Counted from the stretch's first letter, positions 19,226-28,407 are shown. The stretch: 42,930 nucleotides of DNA from an uncultured Phycisphaerae bacterium (GCA_913046275.1 CAJWSE010000001.1:1-42930); one strand, 5' to 3'. The notes: a model not told the origin generated them from the letters alone. Made by a program: numbers and translations.

Positions 19226-19894
19226 ATGGATTGGCGAATCGCCTCTATAGGCACACTACCATCGAATCCTCTCTGGAATGAAAAAGGTGCTTTGCGCACT
19301 GGGCATACCACAACTACGATTATTAAAAGCGGCAACGCCGTACTACTTGTCGATCCCTCACTTCCAGTGGAAATCATCAATGCTCGTTTGCAAGAACGAT
19401 GGGGCTTAACAAGTACAGATGTTACGCACATCTTTCTTACTAGTTTTGACCCTGATAGAAGACGAGCACTTGCCGGAATGGAGCATGCGACTTGGTGCAT
19501 GCATGCACCAGAAATAGAGTGTGCGGCACTTGCAATTTCGGATGAGATTTATCGAGCAGAAGGTGATCAAGAGCTCATTCAAATTCTCGAAAGTCATCGA
19601 AATCTTTTACACGAATTTACTTCGCCGCAAGACCATATGCTTGATGGCGTTGATCTTTTCCCACTTCCAGGCTACACGCCCGGAAGTTGTGGTCTGTTAC
19701 TTCCAACATCAAAACATACAATTCTTATTTGTGGCGATACCGTTGCGACGCGCGAACATCTTGCAAGTGGCTCTGTTTTAGCTAATGCCTCAAACATTGA
19801 ACTCGCACAAGAGTCGTTCAAAGAGTGTGCTGAAATTGCAGATATAATCATCCCAGGTCGGGATAATGTGATTCTAAATCCGGTGAGATTATGA
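19226..19894 (+). CDS. Metallo-beta-lactamase-fold protein lacking the metal-binding histidines
   Basis: This 222-residue protein has the overall order of an MBL hydrolase: an N-terminal substrate strand, a H-x-H-x-D-H loop position, PG-x-TPGS, GDT, and a final PG-x-D. The ligands are changed. The canonical T-H-x-H-x-D-H reads T-S-F-D-P-D-R (residues 72-78), the histidine of PGHTPGS is tyrosine, and the last PGHG-like turn is PGRD. Only the aspartates remain. It is therefore probably not a zinc hydrolase, and may be a scaffold, or bind a different metal. It starts 2 bases after coaD and overlaps the next gene by 4 bases. Confidence 0.75.
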   Translation: MDWRIASIGTLPSNPLWNEKGALRTGHTTTTIIKSGNAVLLVDPSLPVEIINARLQERWGLTSTDVTHIFLTSFDPDRRRALAGMEHATWCMHAPEIECAALAISDEIYRAEGDQELIQILESHRNLLHEFTSPQDHMLDGVDLFPLPGYTPGSCGLLLPTSKHTILICGDTVATREHLASGSVLANASNIELAQESFKECAEIADIIIPGRDNVILNPVRL

Positions 19895-21762
19895 TCGTAC
19901 CTCTTTTACTCACTCTACTTCTCTCGCAAGCTGAACAGCAAACAAACCAAGAACAGCGAGCGAGTTGGTTTTTAGGAAATAGAGTAGCGTTGATTGAACA
20001 CCGACTACCTATCAGAAAACAAGTCGTACTTGTTCCTGATGAAGCCACATATCTGGATGAGATTTCAAAGTGGTCGACCACGGCACGCTGGCCTGTTTTA
20101 TTCCATCGAGAACCATACGCTTCACAGTTCATTCGCAGATTTCAGCCCGAGGAAGTATGGGTTCGCACAGCAATCGGAACGACCATTGATAAAAAAGAAG
20201 AGACATTGCGCACAACTGTCGCTCAGGCTTGGGATGGTGATGAAAGCATTGAAGACGCACTTACTGCATTAGAACTTCCACCAACCGGTATCGTCTTCAC
20301 GAATGTGAATGATTCGGCCAGGACAGCGGCCGTCGCGCTTGCAGCAGGGCGAGGTCAACTTCTAAAGTTTATTCCTTCTGGGTGGGGTGGCGGAAATGAA
20401 ATTCTTTCAAAAGCAAGAACAAACGAGTTGATCGAGAATATTGAGGTTACATTGCAAAATAGCGGTGTAAAATACAATGACATTGGGGATACTATCGATG
20501 CATTAACTGTTTGCATGACTCTTCCTTCTCGCGCAGAGTTTACGGCTGCAAACGAAAATCCCGTTGCAATAAGCGATGTTATTGGTCGTGATTCAAGTGG
20601 TAAAAGATTTGCTTGGACAGGATGGATATTTGGTTCCAAAGCCAACGCTGCGTACATGGCAATGTGCAGCCTCTTTCTTGAACGAAATAATTATTGGTTC
20701 TGCAATACTTACCCAAAAACCGGTGTTTGGGCGAAGTATGGTTTGACGGCGGTACAAAAAGGACTTACAGAGCTCCAAATAACTAGCACAACCATACCGG
20801 GGAATCTGTCGAGTCTACAACAGGCTGAGCGCGGTGGTATCCAAGCAGACGTTGCTTACTTTATGTCCAAGGGAAATTCAGACTTCCTTGAAATGTCTGA
20901 TCAAAAGACCTCACCAACCTGGCTTCCTATTCCGAATACACCAACGGCACTGTATTTTATCCACAGTTGGTCACTTAAAAACCCAAGCTCAATAACCACT
21001 GTTGGTGGTACCTGGCTGACAAGAGGCGCCTATGCATACGTAGGTTCCTCGCATGAACCAATGCTCAGTGCATTTGTGCCGCCAAACGAAATGTTGCGAA
21101 GAACGATGAGCTATATACCATTTCTCATTGCAGCACGATGGAATCAAGGCGAAAACATGTTTTCTAAACCATGGCGAATAAACACCATCGGTGACCCTTT
21201 AATGCTCTGTCCGCCAAACATAAAACCACTACGAAGTTATGTATCTTCAGAAAAGGACAACACATATCAAAGTGTAAAAGATCTATCCAAACAAGCCATG
21301 CAAGATATCATCGATTCGCCAAACGATTCGAATTACTCCGCCGCAATTGAGCTTATCAAAATTCTTGGCAATGACACTATGTGTCTTGAATTGTGGAAAT
21401 CTGCGTCAAGTGTTGATCGAGTTGCTGGTTCACTCACTGCTCAATCTGTACTTCCTGTTTTATTCCGTTTAAAAAACGAAGGTGCTTTTTTATGGGCGTT
21501 TGAATTAATTAAGCAACCTACTCGTTTAGAAGAAGACATGCTTTGGCAACTGGTTGGTATTCAGCAAGATGCTCCCATCCATATTTTAATTCAACATTTA
21601 CGTAAACCTTATCAACTGGACGATTTATTACTAATCCAGGACCAAGTTGTACGGACGATGGGCAAAGATGGGATTGTTAATTTGATTGATGTGTTACTTC
21701 AAACTGCACAAGGCAGAAACAAAAGAGGTCTCGAACGATTACGAAAGGAATATAATGATTAA
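19891..21762 (+). CDS. Large secreted or envelope protein, possibly related to TIGR03790/gingipain-like folds
   Basis: This 623-residue protein has a short hydrophobic N-terminus (MIVPLLLTLLLSQA), a likely signal peptide. The central part includes alternating strands and helices with VALIEHRLPIRKQVVLVPDE early and a segment TWLTRGAYAYVGSSHEPML near residue 385, followed by INTIGDPLMLCPP near residue 430. That last pair (a repeated G-A-x-A-Y-x-G and a later GDP-L) recalls planctomycete TIGR03790-type and caspase/gingipain-like proteins, but no clear His-Cys dyad could be placed. The C-terminal 190 residues are helical and may be repeat-like. Its ATG overlaps the stop of the MBL-fold gene (ATGA), and its last 8 bases overlap gpmI. 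Confidence 0.7.
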   Translation: MIVPLLLTLLLSQAEQQTNQEQRASWFLGNRVALIEHRLPIRKQVVLVPDEATYLDEISKWSTTARWPVLFHREPYASQFIRRFQPEEVWVRTAIGTTIDKKEETLRTTVAQAWDGDESIEDALTALELPPTGIVFTNVNDSARTAAVALAAGRGQLLKFIPSGWGGGNEILSKARTNELIENIEVTLQNSGVKYNDIGDTIDALTVCMTLPSRAEFTAANENPVAISDVIGRDSSGKRFAWTGWIFGSKANAAYMAMCSLFLERNNYWFCNTYPKTGVWAKYGLTAVQKGLTELQITSTTIPGNLSSLQQAERGGIQADVAYFMSKGNSDFLEMSDQKTSPTWLPIPNTPTALYFIHSWSLKNPSSITTVGGTWLTRGAYAYVGSSHEPMLSAFVPPNEMLRRTMSYIPFLIAARWNQGENMFSKPWRINTIGDPLMLCPPNIKPLRSYVSSEKDNTYQSVKDLSKQAMQDIIDSPNDSNYSAAIELIKILGNDTMCLELWKSASSVDRVAGSLTAQSVLPVLFRLKNEGAFLWAFELIKQPTRLEEDMLWQLVGIQQDAPIHILIQHLRKPYQLDDLLLIQDQVVRTMGKDGIVNLIDVLLQTAQGRNKRGLERLRKEYND

Positions 21763-23374
21763 AAATACTCCAATCGTTTTAATTGTTCGAGATGGTTGGG
21801 GGAAAAACCCCAACCCAAAATTAGATAAAAACAATGCAATTCTTCAAGCGGACACTCCAGTTGCGAATATGTTGCATAGAGATTGGCCTACAACACATAT
21901 TAAAACCTGTGGCACTAAAGTTGGATTGCCTGCAGGAGTCATTGGTAATAGCGAGGTCGGACACCAAAACATTGGCGCAGGTCGTATTGTTCCTCAAGAA
22001 CTCATGCGACTTAATATTGCTTCTGAAGCAGGGGGATTTAAAACAAATCCGGTCATCCAATCAGTATTTCATCGTGGGTCTGGCGGTGGAAGTGTTCATC
22101 TAATCGGGCTTGTGAGTGATGGACGAGTTCACAGTGATATAGCACATCTATTTGCATTAATAGATGCGGCACCAAAGAACGTTCCAATCTTTATACATGC
22201 CATCACTGACGGCCGTGACTGTTCGCCACGCGCTGGTTTAGGTTTTATTGAAGCACTAGAGAGTCGCATTAGAAACACAAACGTTACTATTGCTTCAGTT
22301 ATTGGCCGCTACTACGCGATGGATCGTGACAATCGTTGGGAACGCATCGGTATGGCATATGAAACGCTCACGGGCCAAATTACTTCGCACCCACTCAAAT
22401 CAAAAATGCCAAGGATGCAAACTGCATATCGAGCCGCTGATGCCATCCAACAATATTACGACAACCCAACCGAAGAAAGTCAATCTGGTGATGAATTTAT
22501 AACTCCAACACAAATTACAAAAGATGACGGTACTCCAGTTGGCCTAATACAAGACGGTGACGGTGTCCTTTTCTTTAACTACAGAGGTGATCGACCTCGA
22601 GAGTTAACTAAGGCGTTTGTCCTTTCTAATAAGGACTGGAGCCATGTTCCTCGTGAACCCTTTGGACGATCAACCACGTACACAAATCTGTATTTTGCAA
22701 CAATGACAAACTATGAATCAGATTTACCGGTATCGGCTGTTGCATTCGATAAACCAGAACCAATGAATAATATTTTAGGCTGTGTGCTAAGCAAAAATGG
22801 CATCCGGCAATTCCGTTGTGCTGAAACTGAAAAATTTCCGCACGTCACATACTTTTTCAACGATTACAAGACTGAACCATTTGAAGGTGAATCTTGTTTA
22901 CTTGTACCAAGCCCAACAGATGTATCTACGTATGATCAAAAGCCAGAAATGTCTGCAAAAAACGTTTGCCAAGGGGTCCTTGATGAATTGGCAAAGGAAG
23001 ATGGTGCGTCTGTAATTATTGTAAATTTTGCAAATATAGACATGGTGGGTCACACGGGTAAATTCGAAGCAATTATTAAGGCTGTTGAAGTTGTAGATGC
23101 ATGCTGCGGAAAAATTATCGAAGCAACACAAGCACGTAGTGGCTCTCTTATCATCACTGCCGATCATGGTAATGCTGAATGCACTTGGAATCCTGAAACA
23201 AATAGTCCAGATACAGCGCACACAAAATATGATGTTCCACTTCATATTGTTGGAGAATCTTGGAAAAAAACTACCCTCCAAACTGACGGGATCCTTGCGG
23301 ATATTGCGCCAACAATGCTTAAAATGATTGGGGTTGAACAGCCAAAAGAGATGACTGGACATTCATTGCTATAA
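21755..23374 (+). CDS. gpmI: 2,3-bisphosphoglycerate-independent phosphoglycerate mutase
   Basis: GpmI interconverts 3- and 2-phosphoglycerate in glycolysis and gluconeogenesis using two metal ions. The 539-residue protein shows the alkaline-phosphatase-superfamily serine in GNSEVGHQNIGAGR (Ser66), ITDGRDCSPRAG, VIGRYYAMDRD, the metal ligands in ANIDMVGHTG, and ADHGNAE. The ATG at 21755 has AAGGA 6 bases upstream and overlaps the previous gene by 8 bases; a longer frame from 21686 lies inside that gene. Its last 6 bases overlap the convergent holA. Confidence 0.95.
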   Translation: MIKNTPIVLIVRDGWGKNPNPKLDKNNAILQADTPVANMLHRDWPTTHIKTCGTKVGLPAGVIGNSEVGHQNIGAGRIVPQELMRLNIASEAGGFKTNPVIQSVFHRGSGGGSVHLIGLVSDGRVHSDIAHLFALIDAAPKNVPIFIHAITDGRDCSPRAGLGFIEALESRIRNTNVTIASVIGRYYAMDRDNRWERIGMAYETLTGQITSHPLKSKMPRMQTAYRAADAIQQYYDNPTEESQSGDEFITPTQITKDDGTPVGLIQDGDGVLFFNYRGDRPRELTKAFVLSNKDWSHVPREPFGRSTTYTNLYFATMTNYESDLPVSAVAFDKPEPMNNILGCVLSKNGIRQFRCAETEKFPHVTYFFNDYKTEPFEGESCLLVPSPTDVSTYDQKPEMSAKNVCQGVLDELAKEDGASVIIVNFANIDMVGHTGKFEAIIKAVEVVDACCGKIIEATQARSGSLIITADHGNAECTWNPETNSPDTAHTKYDVPLHIVGESWKKTTLQTDGILADIAPTMLKMIGVEQPKEMTGHSLL

Positions 23375-24385
23375 ACGGATTGCCTTACAAACATGTAGCG
23401 CTATCGATTCTAAGCCGCGCCTCCCATCCAACAGTCCACTTCTTGTCTGAACATCCACAGCAACAGCTTCGGTAAACAAATCAGCAAGTCTATTTGGTTT
23501 TTGCCTTTTCGCAACCGAAAGAATTCGATTACCAGCGTCACCAAACAGTTTAAGGGATTTACGCACGTCACCGCCCGATAAACCACTACTCAACATAGTT
23601 GAGGCTGCACTTAATCGACGAGTCAAGTCAACGACCGACCACATGAGAAGTTCCTTTGGTTGTTTTGAAATATCCATCAATTCGCACAACTTTGTCATTG
23701 CTGCACCCTCGTTACCGGTAAGCAATACTGATTGAATTTCCCATGCTTGTTCTTCTTTGCCTAACCTAACCATTTGAAGAACATCCTCGTTAGAAATTGA
23801 TGTTTCAGGCGAAACACAAGCGGAAAGTTTACAAAGCTCACTATCAAGGCTAGTCAACGAGAGTCCAATTCTAGAGACTAATGTGCTTGCTCCTTTGGAA
23901 TCAATCTTACACTTGTGCGCTTTTTCACACCGTGCAATGCACCATCGCACGGTGTCTTGCTCGGTATAATTTTGTAATTTACACACAGTACCAACCTTTG
24001 AAACAATTTTATCGAGCTTACCCGGACGCCAAGATTTTGCTCTTAACAACAATGTTGCCGACTCTACCGGAGACTCTGCATACCGCTCTATCGCTTGTCG
24101 TGTAGGCTTGTTATCTTTATTTTTCCTTGCCAGGAACGTATCCGCATGGTCAATAATCACTAGCTTGTATCGCATCAACAAATCAAATGTGCGAACTTCA
24201 TCAAGCACCGTTGCAAGATCAATTGTTTCGCCATCAAAAACAACACGGTCAATATCACCATACTCTTTAGCAAGAGCGCTCTCTAAATCAACAGTGTAGT
24301 GCTCCATGAGAAAGTGCTCTTTGCCATGAATTATTGCTATTTTTGTTGAGCCAGTGAATGTTGATTGTTTTGCCATCGACTGCAT
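23369..24385 (-). CDS. holA: DNA polymerase III delta subunit
   Basis: HolA opens the sliding clamp as part of the clamp-loader complex. This 338-residue protein fits the family: an N-terminal IAIIHGKEHFLM, KLVIIDHAD near residue 95, a central region with VARIGLSLTSLDSELCKL-like spacing (here LVSRIGLSLTSLDSEL) and a helical C-terminus. Similarity in HolA is always low, so the call rests on overall order. The gene is convergent with gpmI (6-base overlap) and divergent from the histidine kinase with only 24 bases between the two starts. No clear Shine-Dalgarno sequence is present; ATG at 24376 is an alternative start. Confidence 0.82.
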   Translation of the reverse strand: MQSMAKQSTFTGSTKIAIIHGKEHFLMEHYTVDLESALAKEYGDIDRVVFDGETIDLATVLDEVRTFDLLMRYKLVIIDHADTFLARKNKDNKPTRQAIERYAESPVESATLLLRAKSWRPGKLDKIVSKVGTVCKLQNYTEQDTVRWCIARCEKAHKCKIDSKGASTLVSRIGLSLTSLDSELCKLSACVSPETSISNEDVLQMVRLGKEEQAWEIQSVLLTGNEGAAMTKLCELMDISKQPKELLMWSVVDLTRRLSAASTMLSSGLSGGDVRKSLKLFGDAGNRILSVAKRQKPNRLADLFTEAVAVDVQTRSGLLDGRRGLESIALHVCKAIRL

Positions 24386-24397
24386 CTTACCATGTGT

Positions 24398-24403
24398 TAG
24401 GAT
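24398..24403 (+). promoter_or_regulatory. Possible -10 hexamer for the FHA histidine kinase
   Basis: TAGGAT ends 6 bases before the ATG at 24410. Because the divergent holA starts at 24385, any -35 element for this gene must lie inside holA coding sequence. AGGA within the same run could instead act as a ribosome binding site, so the assignment is uncertain. Confidence 0.25.
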
Positions 24404-24409
24404 GTCTCT

Positions 24410-26014
24410 ATGTTAGTTTTAGAGGTGATTGAAGGTCCTGATTTAGGCAGTGTTTTCCCACTTCCTCAAAATGAACCGCAGCTAATTGGGAGATCTTCTG
24501 AAGCACTGCCTTTGAGTGATCCAACTATTAGCCGACTTCACGCTGAGCTTACACCAGATGATGGAAAATGGTTTTTAAGAGATTTAAATTCTGCAAATGG
24601 TACATTTGTCAATGGCCATCTAATGCGGAGGAGGACCGCTTTACAAAACGGTGATGAAGTTGGCTGTGGAGCGACACTATTTCGACTTACTGAGAAGTTA
24701 ACGTTGACACATGATCCGCAGCATGCAGATCCATGCATTGACACAAGCGCTGAATCAATTGTTATATCCTCTCCCCATTCACTTGAATCGGCAAAAAACC
24801 ATTTACGAATGGTTCACCGACTTACCGCTGCAACAGCCGGATCACTTGACATCAAAGAGATTCTTAAACAACTTGTTGCTGTGCTTGTTGATGAATTTAA
24901 ACCAGACCGATGCGTTGGCGTGTTGTTCGATAACGACAATGCTATTGGCACAAAAATTGAAGCTACAACCACAAGACTTCAAAATAATGCAAGTAATTTT
25001 TCTGAAAATATTATCATTCACACATGCAAGAAAAAGTCTGCAATTAGAATTGCGAGCGTTCAAGACGATGTTCGATTTGCGCAAGATGACGGGGTGCAAA
25101 AAAGCGGTGTTCGATCGGCGCTTTGTGCACCATTGTTTGCTCATGGGAACATTCTTGGTGCAATATTGCTTGAAATTACCAGTGAAAACAGACAGTGGGG
25201 AGATAACGAACTAGAGTTACTCTCTACCGCGTGTGGTCATGCAGGGCTGGCACTCTTGACTGCTTTTTTGGCGGACAACCGAATGCAACACGAGCGACTG
25301 GCTGCAATGGGCGAAACGGTTGCTTCTATTAGCCATAGTGTTAAAAACATGTTGCAGGGATTGCGAAGTGGTGCTAGTACGATTGACCTTGCACTTAATA
25401 GAAACGATCTCGAATTAGCAAAAGAAGGATGGCCGATTTTATCTCGTAATCTTGACCGGGTGTATACATTGACATTCAACATGCTTGCCTGGTCGCGCTC
25501 ACAAAATCTCGACATCTTGCTCGAGCAGCTACAGCCCCTTATTGAAGATGCTGTAGAACTCGTTCGGGGCGCTTGCGAACGAGGTAACGTAAAAATCTCC
25601 ATAGATATTGAGCCAGATATGCCGCCGCTACCCCTTGATTCAACAGCATTACTCCAAGCTCTTCTGAATGTATTACATAATGCCATCGATGCAACACCTG
25701 AAACTGACGGAGTCGTGTCGATTGCGGCAAGGTTCAACAAAAAAAATGGTCAAGCGGTAATTTCTGTAACGGATAACGGGGGTGGAATTGATGAAAAATC
25801 AAAAGAAACACTGTTCAAGGCATTTCATACAACAAAAGGGCAAAGGGGAACTGGGCTTGGTTTAGCTGTGGCTAAAAAAATACTCAACGAGCATGGTGGT
25901 GTAATTGAACTTGAAAAAGCAGTAAATTGTGGAACAGTCTGCCATATTTATCTTCCAACGGAGCGTGACGGTGACCCTGGTGGAACTCACGGGACTTCCA
26001 TGAATCCAAGTTAA
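24410..26014 (+). CDS. Cytoplasmic sensor histidine kinase: FHA-GAF-HisKA-HATPase
   Basis: In order, this 534-residue protein has a phosphothreonine-binding FHA domain (residues 1-95, with IGRSSEALPLSDPTISRLHAEL and NGTFVNG), a GAF domain (about 135-290), a HisKA-like helix pair with the phospho-accepting His309 in SISHSVKNM, and an ATPase domain (N box NVLHNAID, G1 DNGGGI, F box LFKAFHTTKG, G2 GTGLGLAV). It has no transmembrane segment, so it senses a cytoplasmic signal or a phosphorylated partner. The FHA domain could read out Ser/Thr kinases, of which two lie within 7 kb. No response regulator is adjacent. It is followed by clpP1 after 73 bases. Confidence 0.9.
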   Translation: MLVLEVIEGPDLGSVFPLPQNEPQLIGRSSEALPLSDPTISRLHAELTPDDGKWFLRDLNSANGTFVNGHLMRRRTALQNGDEVGCGATLFRLTEKLTLTHDPQHADPCIDTSAESIVISSPHSLESAKNHLRMVHRLTAATAGSLDIKEILKQLVAVLVDEFKPDRCVGVLFDNDNAIGTKIEATTTRLQNNASNFSENIIIHTCKKKSAIRIASVQDDVRFAQDDGVQKSGVRSALCAPLFAHGNILGAILLEITSENRQWGDNELELLSTACGHAGLALLTAFLADNRMQHERLAAMGETVASISHSVKNMLQGLRSGASTIDLALNRNDLELAKEGWPILSRNLDRVYTLTFNMLAWSRSQNLDILLEQLQPLIEDAVELVRGACERGNVKISIDIEPDMPPLPLDSTALLQALLNVLHNAIDATPETDGVVSIAARFNKKNGQAVISVTDNGGGIDEKSKETLFKAFHTTKGQRGTGLGLAVAKKILNEHGGVIELEKAVNCGTVCHIYLPTERDGDPGGTHGTSMNPS

Positions 26015-26087
26015 GGCTTAAAAACAATTCCGCAAATGTGGGTGTCGTGTTATCATGCTAAACCGCGGAAGGATCCGATTTACACAT

Positions 26088-26759
26088 ATGATGACAGAAC
26101 AAACCACTCAAACATATAATGACATTGACCTCGTACGAGCAGTTGGCGGCTCGTCCAGTTCATACACAGCACCGCCTATTATGGCCTCGGGCTACCAGCG
26201 AACGAGAGAAATGACTCTTGATGAGCTCATGCTTGAAAATCGAGTCATTTTCTTGATTGGTGAAATCAATCAAGCATCTGCTGCGCGAGTCATGATGCAA
26301 ATGCTCTATCTTGAAGATCAGAAGCGTGGGCAACAAATCAACCTTTACATCAACAGTCCAGGCGGTGCCGTTGATGATACGCTTGCGATGTATGACACAA
26401 TGCAATTCATCTCTTCAGATGTTGCAACATATTGTATTGGGCGAGCATACAGTGGTGCTGCGGTACTTCTATGCGCAGGGCAAGAGGGGAAAAGACACAT
26501 CCTTCCGCACGCAAAAGTAATGATTCACCAACCTTATGGTGGTATTACTGGCCAAACAACGGATATTCAAATTCAAGCGGAACAAATTATTGGTGCAAAA
26601 AGAACACTTAATAAAATTATTGCGAGCCACAGTGGGCAAACTTTCGAAACTGTCGCTGCCGATGGTGAGCGCGATAAATATTTCTCCGCAAATGAAGCTA
26701 AAGCGTATGGACTCGTCGATGAGGTGTTTGAACTTCAAGAAGATAAGAAGAAAGACTAA
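26088..26759 (+). CDS. clpP: ATP-dependent Clp protease proteolytic subunit, first copy
   Basis: This ClpP paralogue keeps a serine in [12 protein letters not shown], a histidine in MIHQPYGG and an aspartate in ERDKYFS, so its triad looks complete. The segment before the serine ([10 protein letters not shown]) differs from the usual GQAASM. The family core [11 protein letters not shown] is present. The start is uncertain: I use the tandem ATGs at 26088/26091 (protein about 223 residues); an ATG at 26055 would add 11 residues. The second clpP follows 5 bases later, and the two products may form a mixed barrel, as in bacteria with paired clpP genes. Confidence 0.9.
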   Translation: MMTEQTTQTYNDIDLVRAVGGSSSSYTAPPIMASGYQRTREMTLDELMLENRVIFLIGEINQASAARVMMQMLYLEDQKRGQQINLYINSPGGAVDDTLAMYDTMQFISSDVATYCIGRAYSGAAVLLCAGQEGKRHILPHAKVMIHQPYGGITGQTTDIQIQAEQIIGAKRTLNKIIASHSGQTFETVAADGERDKYFSANEAKAYGLVDEVFELQEDKKKD

Positions 26760-26764
26760 ACATA

Positions 26765-27367
26765 ATGTCAACACTTGTACCAATCGTTGTTGAAAAAACA
26801 GGGCGTGGCGAAAGATCTTACGATATTTTCTCTCGTCTATTAAACGACCGCATTATTTTTATGGGTGGTCCGGTGATGGATGAATCTGCTAATCTTGTTG
26901 TAGCTCAATTACTTTATCTCGCAAATGAAGACCCAAAAGCAGATATTAACCTCTATATCAATTCTCCAGGAGGCTCCGTAACTGCAGGACTGGGTATCGT
27001 GGACACAATGAACTTTGTCCCCTGCGATATCTCGACATACATCATTGGTCAAGCTGCTTCGATGGGCTCTGTAATTGCATCCAGTGGAACAAAAGGGAAA
27101 CGATTCTCTTTGCCCTATGCAAAGAACCTAATGCACCAACCTTTGTTGAGTGGTGTCCTTGAAGGGCAGGCGACAGATCTTGAAATTGAAGCAAAAGAAA
27201 TGCTTCGACTTCGTGACATTTTGTTTGGAATCTATGCCAAAGCAACTGGAAAAGATCAACAAGTTATACACGAGGATTGCGAACGGAATAAGTGGCTTGA
27301 TCCTAAAGAAATGCTTGAATATGGTCTAATTGATCAGATTTTGTCCCAGCTGCCCAGTGATGGTTAA
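26765..27367 (+). CDS. clpP: ATP-dependent Clp protease proteolytic subunit, second copy, Asp to Asn in triad
   Basis: This 200-residue ClpP has [11 protein letters not shown], Ser99 in IGQAASMG and His124 in LMHQP, all canonical. At the third triad position, where ERD-x-F-(M/L) is usual, it reads ERNKWL, so Asn175 stands in for aspartate. The first copy has Asp there. This may weaken activity or be normal for this paralogue in the group. The gene lies 5 bases after clpP1 and 6 bases before a small lipoprotein gene, so the three are probably co-transcribed. Confidence 0.93.
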   Translation: MSTLVPIVVEKTGRGERSYDIFSRLLNDRIIFMGGPVMDESANLVVAQLLYLANEDPKADINLYINSPGGSVTAGLGIVDTMNFVPCDISTYIIGQAASMGSVIASSGTKGKRFSLPYAKNLMHQPLLSGVLEGQATDLEIEAKEMLRLRDILFGIYAKATGKDQQVIHEDCERNKWLDPKEMLEYGLIDQILSQLPSDG

Positions 27368-27373
27368 TTTTGG

Positions 27374-27589
27374 ATGAAGAACTGTAAGCTCCAACTTTAT
27401 ACTCTCACTTTGCTTGGCCTCATGTTGATCCTTGGCGGGTGTCGAAGGACACTATTTCCAAAAAATGAAAAGCGGACACAATTTCAGGCATATAACACTA
27501 TGCGTTATGGTCCCCAAATCACCGAACAAAAAGATCCCTTTGGTCTGCCTGAGCCTGCACTACGAGCTCGCCTCAGCCAACAAGATTAA
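27374..27589 (+). CDS. Small lipoprotein
   Basis: This 71-residue protein has a lipoprotein signal peptide: MKNCKLQLYTLTLLGLMLILGGC, with the lipobox LILGGC and the lipidated Cys at residue 23. The rest is polar (RRTLFPKNEKRTQFQAYN and so on) and unrecognised. It follows clpP2 by 6 bases, so it is likely translated from the same message. Membership of the clpP operon is unusual for a lipoprotein. Confidence 0.7.
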   Translation: MKNCKLQLYTLTLLGLMLILGGCRRTLFPKNEKRTQFQAYNTMRYGPQITEQKDPFGLPEPALRARLSQQD

Positions 27590-27708
27590 TACCTATAAAT
27601 TCTCAATTTGGGTCCGATATGGTCTTTTATAAAGTCCGCAGGGGGGTTTTGCCCGATAGACTACTTGCGGTGACGACATCATGTCACTGACGAAGGAATT
27701 GCCCAAAT

Positions 27709-28353
27709 ATGAAGACAAATTCAGCACGGATGCTTTCAAAACGAACTCAACTTGTATGGGCTTCATTTTTTATTGTCATTCCATGTGTGTTGTTTATCCT
27801 CCAACTTGGTGATGGGGAGATTCAAGGTGGAGTTTTACTTACAAAACTTGCGCCTGTGGAAGAGCGCCCTGAAGTTGATGTAATCTTGGATGCTGTTCAG
27901 GGACAGTCTTGGGACGCCATCGTGATTCAACATCTTGCCAAGCCCGCTGGTATCGTGGAATCTATCGATCGAGATCATAAAAACACCGGCTTAAATGGTC
28001 TTGGCTACCATTTTCTCATTGGTAATGGTAATGGTCTTGATGATGGACACATACATGTTGGGTATCGTTGGCTTAATCAAACTTCTGCTGCTAGGCCAAC
28101 AGATATTAACGAAAGCAACTGGGGATCTCGAACGGTCAGTATCTGCTTAGTTGGCAACGGAAATAGAAGGCCATTTACTTCTCAGCAACTCGTACACCTT
28201 TGTAATTTAGTTCAACGTCTACAGATTGAGCTCTCAATACCGGCAAACCGTGTATGGCTAGCGCATGAACTTGGTGAAAAAAATAGCTCTCCAGGGAAGC
28301 ATTTTGCTGAAGCACAGTTTAAAAGCCAGCTTCTCGATATTCCATTACCTTAA
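27709..28353 (+). CDS. Membrane-anchored amidase_2/PGRP-like protein with altered zinc site
   Basis: This 214-residue protein has one N-terminal hydrophobic segment (residues 15-33, signal anchor) and then an N-acetylmuramoyl-L-alanine amidase (T7 lysozyme/PGRP) fold. The family markers GLGYHFLIGNG (near 97-107), VSICLVGN and a final AHELGE...PGKHF are present. Compared with the usual motifs, the first ligand histidine (IVIHHSA) is Gln74 (IVIQHLA), the GAH motif is SAAR, and the cysteine of T-x-CPG is Ser194; His186 remains. It probably no longer hydrolyses peptidoglycan but may still bind muropeptides. A purine-rich GAAGGAATT lies about 10 bases before the ATG. Confidence 0.72.
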   Translation: MKTNSARMLSKRTQLVWASFFIVIPCVLFILQLGDGEIQGGVLLTKLAPVEERPEVDVILDAVQGQSWDAIVIQHLAKPAGIVESIDRDHKNTGLNGLGYHFLIGNGNGLDDGHIHVGYRWLNQTSAARPTDINESNWGSRTVSICLVGNGNRRPFTSQQLVHLCNLVQRLQIELSIPANRVWLAHELGEKNSSPGKHFAEAQFKSQLLDIPLP

Positions 28354-28378
28354 AACACAACATTTTTAAAACAAAAAG

Positions 28379-28407
28379 TTGAAATCAAGAGAATCGCAAT
28401 GTACTCT
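28379..28407 (+). promoter_or_regulatory. Possible sigma-70-type promoter before the Ser/Thr kinase
   Basis: TTGAAA (28379-28384) and TACTCT (28402-28407) are separated by exactly 17 bases. The -35 match is good and the -10 match is partial. The kinase ATG lies 51 bases downstream. Confidence 0.3.

Noticed and set aside
27590..27708. Terminator between the small lipoprotein and the amidase-like gene
   Set aside because: CCGCA and TGCGG can pair, but over a long loop and without a T-tract, so no confident terminator call was made.
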